A stretch of 64,000 nt of DNA, taken from contig CM029664.1 of the NCBI GenBank assembly GCA_017311315.1, forward strand, positions 40,152,655 through 40,216,654. The letters are read 5' to 3'. Below are positions 56,099 to 64,000 of this stretch, piece by piece (the first letter of the stretch is position 1; every line of letters starts with the position of its first letter). A model generated the notes under the pieces. The model was not told the DNA's origin and did not search any database. It worked only from the letters and a program-made list of their open reading frames with translations. This DNA comes from Dendrocalamus latiflorus (Eukaryota > Streptophyta > Magnoliopsida > Poales > Poaceae). A program made the translations under genes and the position numbers.

Positions 56099-56328
56099 TT
56101 TCGGCTGCGGCTTATGGCTTTTGGCTGAGATTTTTGAATTTTGGTTGTTTACGGTACAGATTACAGAGAGATAGATACTAACTTGCGATTTTGGCTGGTA
56201 CAGATGTTGGGCTTTTAACGTGTAGATCGTTTAACATGTAGACCCCGTCTTAAGAAAATACTCCGTTTAAAAGTTAGGTACTGTAGCAGAAGCCAAAAGC
56301 CGCTTTTAAAAGCCCAAAAGAACAGGCC
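56099..56328. mobile_element. Tourist-like MITE (about 230 bp)
   Basis: GGGCCTGTTCTTTT at the left and AAAAGAACAGGCC at the right are complementary, with further pairing of GGCTT/AAGCC blocks inside. The termini fit PIF/Harbinger-derived MITEs. No exact 3-bp duplication is seen. Confidence 0.65.
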
Positions 56329-56752
56329 TAGTGGCGGAGGTGGCGAAGCAAGAGAAGCCAAGTGAGTAGGGGTGTCATTCTCATTACGAGTGATTGGTTG
56401 TGGCATGTGTAGGGGATCAGGGGATAGATATAAGAAAGAGCGAGGAGATACCAAAATGGTTAGACTTCATGCGATGATCTAAATTTGGGCTGATTTTTTG
56501 TGAAAAAGGAAACATGTGCCTAAAAAAAGTCATTTTTAAAATAAATGAAATCCCCTTTTTAACAAAATAGTGATTTTTTAGGGAAAACAATGATTTTGGT
56601 GGTGGAATAAACCAATAATTTAAGTAAAATTAGCCCCAACTATCTACCTAATAGCACCAATCCATAATATGCAAAGTTCACTTTGGTTGTGGAGACACCT
56701 CTGATTTTCCAGGTATCTCGTACTCCTACAACTGCCCAGCTTTACCTGTGAG

Positions 56753-57751
56753 TAAGCCTGGGCGTTCGGGTTACCCGATTAGTTCGGGTCGGGTAATTCG
56801 GGTTTCCAAAAATTCGGGTAATGAGATTTGTTACCCGATACCAGCCCCAAAAAAACGTTACCCGCAAATTCGGGTACCCGCAATTTCGGGTTCGGGTTCG
56901 GTATACCCAATATACCCGAAATATATAAACCCACATATACATTAAACAGTAATAGATTAGTGTAGTGTATACTACACATACACTACATATACATTGGCAG
57001 TTTGGCACATCCGCACACAGGTTCAATGATTCACGGATCAATGTATCACACAACAACAGCAACCCACATACCAGAGATTCAATGATTCACGGATCAAATA
57101 CTAAGAAAAATAGGTCCATAGGTGTTAGGGTTAGGGAATAGGAATACTTACATTATATTGCAGGCTTGCAGCCGTCCTTCAATCTTCAGTCCCTGGGCAC
57201 CGGATTCCTCTCCGACGAGTTGACGTACGGCGGCGTGAGGTGGCCTGACGGGAGCAGCAGTTGGTGAGGGCCGAGTCGCCGAGGGAGTGAGGGCGGCGTC
57301 GCGTCGTGCCACCGTTGGCCGTCGTGGACTCGCAGCGTCGGCCGCGCGCGCGCGCTGTGAGATGAGACGGGGGAGTGTGGCGCGCAGCGGGCTCATGGCT
57401 TGGTTTTGAAGGAGACGGCAGACGGAGAGTCGAGGTCTCGGGGAGGCGGGGAGACGCCGCCACGCCGGGGACTCCGGAGTCGCGGAGACGAGACGCGGCG
57501 AGTTACGAGACGAGTTAAGGAGCCTGAAGCCGAGGAGATTTGATGGGCTTTGACTAGGCCTTCGAGAGGTATTCCTGTTATATGGGTAGTTCGGGTACCG
57601 GGTGTTGTTACCCAAATTACCCAATATAAATTCGGGTAATAGGATTTACTATCCGAACTAGATATCGGGTAGTGCGGGTTCGGTTATTTCGGGTCCGAGT
57701 CCGAGTATTTCGGGTTCGGATTTCGGGTAGCGGGTAATATGCCCAGGCCTA
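56753..57751. mobile_element. Non-autonomous hAT-like element with CGGGTA subterminal repeats (999 bp)
   Basis: Termini TAAGCCTGGGC and TAGGCCTGGGC (other strand) are flanked by perfect 8-bp duplications CCTGTGAG (56745-56752 and 57752-57759). Both ends are crowded with TTCGGGT/ACCCGAA words in both orientations, the kind of subterminal array that hAT transposases bind. A GC-rich block at 57180-57540 encodes only low-complexity ORFs and may be a remnant of a transposase 5' region or captured DNA. Confidence 0.85.
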
Positions 57752-57759
57752 CCTGTGAG

Positions 57760-58528
57760 ATACCGGCAGCTTGGCTAAGTTGGGATAACAAGACTACTAT
57801 ACTGCTCATATAATTCTACTCTTGTCCAATAAGTTGATGGCCAGTAACCAAAAGCAACACTTGAAGGATCCGTGCAAGTGGGCACCTTGCCTGTTGACCT
57901 CGCCCTTACTGTTGTGAAGACCGGACCATACCTACATACATGGACGCCCGTCCCACACGGCGACACCATAACTTATGAAGTTGGCCACCAGTGACTCTGA
58001 GCACAGTGATCCACTTAAGGGATTTAGAAGTATGGTGGCTTAGCCATCTCCTGCATAGGGTTGACTTATTTAAGCAATATGCAAATCAAGTTCGATAAAT
58101 CAATCCCATGGTTGAGTGATAACTGTGTTACTTGGCACAAAGTTCCAGTCTTTATACGCTTTAGGCAAGGCACCAATCACAAGCTGATGTGTGCACCATC
58201 ATAAAACAAAAATACGGCCTTACGACAAAATTGGTGCGCACACAAACAATCACCTTCCACAAACCAAGTCCTCACCTTCGGCTTAATCCTTTCCAGAAAC
58301 ATCGATGTTTCACAAGACGGCGACACACCTATTATATTTAAAGCGTAGATCCTACTACTACAGTGAATAACCTACATCTAACCTAGGTTTTTGTTGAGGT
58401 GGGATTGGCATAACAATCAATGAGGGTTTTTTTTACCAATATTATCATATGGGTCATAACTACCATACAGTTTATCGCAAAATATTTTTCATTAAATTAT
58501 CCGTGTGTTCCTATTAACTATGATAATA

Positions 58529-58530
<2 letters not shown>
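57760..58530. other. Intergenic DNA, nothing recognised
   Basis: A minus-strand 64-codon frame (57775-57969) looks protein-like but matches no family I know. Confidence 0.4.

Positions 58531-58614
<84 letters not shown>
58531..58614. repeat. (TA)n microsatellite, 84 bp
   Basis: Uninterrupted dinucleotide run. Its right flank GGATTCAACATGATCAAAG resembles the GGTTCAACATGATCAAAGTA at 38870 in the LARD LTR, suggesting a related LTR fragment begins here. Confidence 0.9.
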
Positions 58615-58616
<2 letters not shown>

Positions 58617-59712
58617 ATTCAACATGATCAAAGAAATGTGACTTGCCTCTTGTTTGATGTAGTCGCTGTATCTACTCAGCTTTTATCCTAATAATTTTGC
58701 ACAACATCGTCGTCGAGCCCAGGATCATTGTACCAATCTTCGAGCTCTTCACCTTGAAAGCCTTCATTTTAGTCATGTCCTCCTAGGGCGAAGCCAATCA
58801 AGACATGTTCTAGCGTAAAGGCAACAAAACCCAAATAAAAACTCAAAAGACCTATGACGACGAAGAAGCAAGTTGATAACAATCTAAAAGTAAAACTCCC
58901 TATAAGGCTTTAGATAGAAGGGAATGACAAAAATGTCGAGAACAAAATTAGGGTTCTTGAGATTTGTGTGAAACAAACATATGATAGCTATCGAGGGAAA
59001 AGCTGGAAATGGTGAAGATATTTGATTTTAACTGGTGGGAGAATTTTAATTAGGTGTCGTGTTATGGTTGTATTGAAAAGCCCGATAGGCTAGGGTTTTA
59101 GTGATTTGTGCTTAACTAACTTAAACTCATACCGGAATTTGGCTGTATGTTCAAGAATGAGGTCAATCAAGAGTTTTTATAAGGTCATGCTGAGCGAACC
59201 CGAAGTCATGTGGGATCTCATCCGAACGATTAGGAATTAGGTTCGTCTTACTATTTTCAGGAACAAATTTATGTTTTGTACTGAACAAACTCAGTCATTC
59301 AAGGTTTCAGGCCAAATGTTTAAGCACGAGGTCGGCCTACGGGCCTTTTGATGTTTCGTATCAAATGAATTTGAGTTTGTACGATGGAATTGGCTGAACG
59401 AATTCAAGATGGCACTGAACGAATTCATGTTCGCTTGGGCCAGATTGGAATGAGTTTTGAGTGGGTCGAAATGGACTTGAGTGGGCCTAAAACTAGTTAG
59501 GACCGGTGGGAGATTTCCTAGAGCCGGCTCAGTCCCTATTGAATCGGTTGAACTAGAATAAATCGGTCGGCTCAGCCTGGACCAGAATGGCATAATAGTT
59601 TAGCGGCAACGTTCCTGGCAACAGAGGCTAGTTCTTAGCAAGTGGATGGTACGAAAGTGATCTGCGGACCATAGAACACATGGTGGATAATTTTTTTAAG
59701 GATGGTAACTAA
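58615..59712. other. Intergenic, possible diverged LTR of the LARD-like family
   Basis: Beyond the shared CAACATGATCAAAG start, both this region and the LARD LTR at 38860-39060 contain a 'gacttgcct...' segment and a TTCGAGCT...TTGA segment in the same order. No ORF is convincing. Confidence 0.35.
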
Positions 59713-59955
59713 GAGCAAGTATTATAAGAGGCTGTAAGCTGGCTGTATGCTGAGGTGGAGGAGAGAGAGGAGGAGAGAGAAGAGAGGTGGGCTGTAAGCT
59801 TACAGCCAGCTGAAGCACAAGAACCAAGAAACTTTGTGAGAGCAAGGGGTAAATCATACAGCCTTCAGCTGGCTGTAACTACTATATGAGTAGGCTGATA
59901 AGTGGGCTGTAAGTATCCATACAGCTAGCTGAAGGCTGTATTATAAGACTTGCTC
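59713..59955. mobile_element. Tourist-like (PIF/Harbinger) MITE, 243 bp
   Basis: GAGCAAGTATTATAA and, at the right end, the complement of GAGCAAGTCTTATAA form 15-bp inverted repeats with one mismatch. They are flanked by the 3-bp duplication TAA (59710-59712 and 59956-59958). The interior repeats the words GGCTGTAAGC and CAGCTGGCTGTA in both orientations. No ORF. Confidence 0.85.
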
Positions 59956-59958
59956 TAA

Positions 59959-61350
59959 TGGAGGTTATAAGACGTGGTGACAAGCGGCTTTGAAGGCGGC
60001 AACTTCAATGGTTGGTGATGCTTCGGCGAAGCTCCAGCCAATTTAGCATGTGCATAATGATTCCCAAGGTTGTAGGTGTTGATTAAAGTGTTCCATTAGA
60101 TGGGGGTGGTCTAACATGGTCTGGCAATGGTGGACCAGATCTGGGGAAGATGAGGTCACCGACGGTGGTATTCTGGTGGTGGTCCGATGAAATCGAGGGA
60201 TGTTTGAGCATTAGTCGATAAATTAGGTCCCGGTGCTCGCCTTTTATTGGGTGTAGATGGGATGATGCAAGCTAGTGGCATGACTGCATGAGCCATCCAT
60301 GGCAGTGGTGGAAAGGAGCTCGCCGACGAATCTCCGGCTCATTTTTGGCCGAACTAGTGGGATCATGAACACTAGTGGAGTGTGGTGAACCTATTTTTTC
60401 TTGAATTTGGATGGATGAGGTGTGTGGTTGTGTGGCGACGTGGGTGTGCCATGGTGCAGCGAAAATATAGGAGGGTTGTGGATGGTGTGTTCTGTGGTTA
60501 AGGCGGAGTATAAAGGAGTTGGGGAGGATTAGTAGCGTACATATAGTGGAGCCATACGCCCCGCAACAAGTCAAGAGACAGTTTGGGCTTCACCAGTATG
60601 TGCCACCACCACCACCACCGTATCGACCACTACCTAGTCATGTGCACTTATAATTAAATTTATTTATTACCTCATTGCATACCATTCATATCCGCTTTAT
60701 TTTTGTACTGTAGTAATAGTTGTGTACTCCCATTTTTTTCCATAGGCAATCAACGAAGGGACAGAAGAGCGACAAGTGGAGGACGACATAGGCTCAGTGG
60801 ATAAACACATGGGTGCAATCGATGAAGACAGAGGTTGAGCAGGAGCAATGAACATACGACCCACGAATGTACCGCTTGTACTTATAGTGGTACATCCCAT
60901 GAACTTGTTGCAGACTTATGCTCTCCCTATGCATCCCCCCATGCAGGCCACGCACACTGACAGGCTAGCACTCGGCCCAGACTGACACTGTGTGGCATGG
61001 TAGGACAAACCAGTAGAAGACTTAAAGTTCATATCTGTATCCTACTGTTCGAGCATACAAGTTTAACATGTTTCATCCGTCGTTGTAGGCCGACTGGCTG
61101 CACCACATTGTGTCCGAGAGTGGAGCCGCGCTACGCTGCGGATGGTTGAGCACGATGGAATGACTGCTGGGGTCCTTCCGCAGAAGGCCCAATAACATAT
61201 TTATACCTATTTTGAAAATTTCGAGCCCATTTAAACCATTCCTGGCTCTGTTTTGCCAATCTAGACTTTGATAGAAACCAAACCTAACCTTTATTGGATT
61301 TTATTGATTTTTACTCCTTTTTATTTTATTTATTTCCTAGTTTGATTTGT
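59959..61350. other. Intergenic DNA, nothing recognised
   Basis: A short (CCA)n run occurs near 60602-60620. ORFs such as 60272-60574 have no recognised domain. Confidence 0.4.
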
Positions 61351-62914
61351 CTCAATCGCAGACTCATGTTGTTTTAATTATTCGTGCTAGCTTCTAACTT
61401 CTTCGAGTCCACATTTCAAGGACCAAGCCTAGACGCCGAAGACTTTGAACCAGTAGAGTATTTTGAGCAGCAAGGCAAGTCATATGTTTTTGAACATGTT
61501 GACCCCCACTATTTAAATTATTTATTTACAATACTTTCATTACTGTTATTTATGCACTGCTATTTATTTGCAATAACTGTTTAGAATGACATGATAACTA
61601 GTTATGTCCTACCACTAGAAAATGCTATGTTTAATTTGAGGCTATATTCACCTTGACAACCTTAGTAACATTAAATTACTGTATAATTAATTAACTATAG
61701 ATTAGTGAATTCAAATATTTATACTACTAAATGAAATTGGCATTTTGCCGATAGATTCATGAAAATTGTAGTAGGGTTAAGGATGAAGCATGGAAAGCCA
61801 CAAGTTGGTTGGAGTCCACGCCCTTACCCTAGGAAGGAGGCTTGGATTGATTTGGTAGCTATGCCTTAACGCACTGGGTATTTAGTTTGTGGTTGGTTGC
61901 TTCGTTGGTGAAAAGTAATGACAAAAACCTTATGCTAAGTAAGAATATAGAAAATGCTTTACCACAAGTTTAACTTGCCAAACCTTATCAAATAGGGTGT
62001 TGGGGGTTCCCGGAGTGGGAATGACCCAAGGACAAAGGGGGTGGTATGAAAACGGTAAAACCACACTTGACAACGGTAGGTCCAATTAGAGTCGGGCGGC
62101 AGCGTTCTACATTGGCCAATGGATACTCGATAATGTGTGGCTCATAACCTACCAGGTAGAGACTAGAAAGTGGAGAGCAATGAAGGACTTTGTTTTCCCA
62201 ACTTAGTCGCACGCTATCTATTGTGTGTATATTGCATGACATGGAGAGTTTGATAAATCTTATGGGTAAAACTAGGCAACTCTGTAGAGTATATCAAATG
62301 GTATTCGAATACGCCGTGCTTCCGGTAAACGAAGCTGTGTTTAATGGGTGATTCCAATAGCAAAGCATAAGTACCATTCATAATGTTTCAATCTGGTAAA
62401 GAACTTGTTGAACACCAATTCCTTAAGAATTTAATGCTTTATTGTTTTATGTTCAAATGTTTACAAATAAAATTGCATCCACAAACAAAATAATAAAACA
62501 AATATATATGTGTGTGTAGTATGTATGATTAATTAGGACACCATGGTGTTTGGCACTATGATATAAAATAGGTATTTCCTTTATGTATCATATCTAGAAA
62601 ATTTTTTAGATTTTTTTGGATGTTTAACTAGTTACTAACTAGTTCAAACAAGTTTGAACTGAAATCCAATCCGCAATTGCCTTTTTGTTGATAGTTTGAT
62701 TATAGGTATGTGCTGATTTTACATAAAATCAGCAAAACATGTGATCTAAATTTGTTCAAAATCTTTGAATTCGAGTATATTTATTCAAAGGTATTCATTT
62801 CATTTAAATTGTTATAGATGGGTATATACTCTAAAACTAAATTTTTTGAAAAATATACCCAAATTCGGGCTGAATTGGCGCATTTAAAATCAAGTGCCCT
62901 GGCACCATGGTGTC

Positions 62915-62933
<19 letters not shown>

Positions 62934-62985
<52 letters not shown>
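62934..62985. repeat. (CT)n-(TA)n compound microsatellite
   Basis: CTCTCTCT at 62914-62933 passes into (TA)n. GGCACCATGGTG (62901-62912) precedes it and a foldback element follows. Confidence 0.95.
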
Positions 62986-62986
<1 letters not shown>

Positions 62987-62989
<3 letters not shown>

Positions 62990-63314
62990 CTTACCATGCA
63001 ATCACGGTGCACTTTAACTTAAAAAAGTTGCTAAAATTTTAAAACAAATGTGTACTTCATGGTTTACTCCACCTATGTATAAAATTTCAAGTTTAAATTT
63101 ATTCTATATTAAGAGTAACAAAAAGAGAAAAATCTGATAAATTTGGAGTCTCAAGTTTGTTAGTTTTTTTCTTTTTTTGTTACTCTTAACATATAATGAA
63201 TTTGAACTTGACATTTTATACATAGGTAGAGCATCTTTAGAAGAACATGTTGAAATTTCTTAGAATTTTTCACGTCTGTTTTAGTTGGAGTGCACCGTGA
63301 TTGCACCGTAGGCT
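62987..63314. mobile_element. Foldback MITE next to (TA)n, about 328 bp
   Basis: The termini AAGCTTACCATGCAATCACG... and, on the other strand, AAGCCTACGGTGCAATCACG... match at about 27 of 33 positions. A second pair of arms (about 63070-63130 and 63170-63233) is almost fully complementary, for example CCTATGTATAAAAT and AAGAGTAACAAAAA. Almost the whole element can form one long hairpin. It lies between a (TA)n tract and a TATATG-rich tract. No ORF. Confidence 0.75.
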
Positions 63315-63373
63315 TGAGTGTATAGTATATGTATATGTGTGTGTATATATATGTATATATATACACATATATA

Positions 63374-63598
63374 TAGGGGCTCCATGGTGCCCAGGCTTTA
63401 TGATTGAGACTTTTCATCCATGATTAAGACTTTTCATCCATGATTAATTCAGTATACTAAACCAATGACTTCCTTTCCAAATCGACGTCCTTTCGAATTA
63501 ATGAATGTTAACGGGTTTACCTGATATATTACACTTGCACGCATCTAAAATAATCCAAAGGTAGGGAGGCTTGGTGCCCATATACCATGGTGCCCCAT
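63374..63598. mobile_element. Small CCATGG-ended element between (TA)-rich tracts
   Basis: The left end GGGGCTCCATGGTGCCC and the right end, read on the other strand, GGGGCACCATGGTATATGGGC are related inverted termini. TA-rich DNA lies directly outside both (63340-63373 and 63608-63691). Inside, GATTGAGACTTTTCATCCAT-like words are tandemly repeated at 63402-63445. Confidence 0.55.
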
Positions 63599-63603
63599 TT
63601 CAG

Positions 63604-63607
<4 letters not shown>

Positions 63608-63691
<84 letters not shown>
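63608..63691. repeat. (TA)n microsatellite, about 84 bp
   Basis: Uninterrupted run following the element ending in GGTGCCCC. Confidence 0.95.
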
Positions 63692-63693
<2 letters not shown>

Positions 63694-64000
63694 CTATCCC
63701 TTGAGAATCGTGGCAAATAGTTAAATAAGGTTTCTTGTTGTGACTTGCTGTGTACGGTTGTACTCATTACTTGCTAAGAAATTACAAAAGAGGCATGGGA
63801 TGTTAATGAAGAACCTATCGATGAGGAACTTAAAGAATCCTACAATGTAGATGATAAGTGGTTTTGAGTCTTATCCTTGCTCAGGTATGCTTGTGGAGTT
63901 TCTTTTGTAATGTAATATAACTTTGGGCTGGACATGCCGGTGTGCTAAAAATCTGGATGTTATGCCATATTTCTGTAATAAAGTTTGGTTCTTATGTTGT

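Larger units (their letters stand above)
61351..64000 (+). repeat. Gypsy LTR-like sequence with inserted (TA)n-associated small elements
   Basis: 61400-61560 (GAGCAGCAAGGCAAGTC..., then AT-rich) and 62245-62355 match the order of blocks in 466-1015 and 6157-7310. The end (63880-64000) has TTTGGGCTGGACATGCCGG and TTTCTGTAATAAAGTTTGG, typical of the distal part of such LTRs. The LTR is broken up by the small elements listed separately and runs off the window. Confidence 0.45.

Noticed and set aside
60596..60622. (CCA)n run as a possible regulatory repeat
   Set aside because: Only about six units, no context supporting function.

Overview
This is a plant nuclear DNA window, almost certainly from a grass (Poaceae; the rice tribe is plausible). 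The sequence shows GT-AG spliced exons of a plant-specific gene, LTR retrotransposons with initiator-Met-tRNA primer binding sites, hAT and Tourist-like DNA elements, and long (TA)n tracts. There are no bacterial operons, rRNA genes or CRISPR arrays.

The one well-supported host gene lies on the minus strand at 8889-29006. It has ten coding exons, all joined in phase by GT-AG introns (2556 nt, 851 aa), and encodes a GBF-interacting protein 1-like (GIP1) protein. Exon 1 carries the conserved GIP1 N-terminal domain and exon 10 the Gln/Ser-rich C-terminus. Intron 5 is 12.4 kb and is packed with transposons: a small copia-like element holding a PPR-gene fragment (12925-14514), a decayed minus-strand gypsy element (14590-18.8k) with a hAT element inside it (17402-18430), and a young Reina-type chromovirus (19592-24659, TSD GATAG).

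Left of the gene (1-7310) is LTR-type gypsy sequence interrupted by a young, almost intact Ty1/copia element (1016-6156, TSD TTAAT, LTRs differing at one base). Right of the gene, 30711-53889 is a 23 kb Tat-type gypsy element (TSD ATTTC). It keeps gag-protease on the minus strand and an antisense 'Transposase_28' type ORF on the plus strand, has no recognisable reverse transcriptase, RNase H or integrase, and contains several minisatellite arrays. Inside it sits a younger non-coding retroelement with 4.8 kb LTRs in the unusual order LTR-internal-LTR-partial internal (36409-49420). It resembles the LARD class: huge LTRs, no pol, intact PBS and PPT.

The right end (53890-64000) is an older repeat-rich intergenic stretch. 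It holds three Tourist-like MITEs, a hAT-like element (56753-57751, TSD CCTGTGAG), LTR-like sequence related to that at the left end, and a cluster of palindromic small elements built around a CCATGG core and associated with (TA)n microsatellites. No gene except the GIP1-like one looks functional. The retrotransposon genes are annotated as broken copies.
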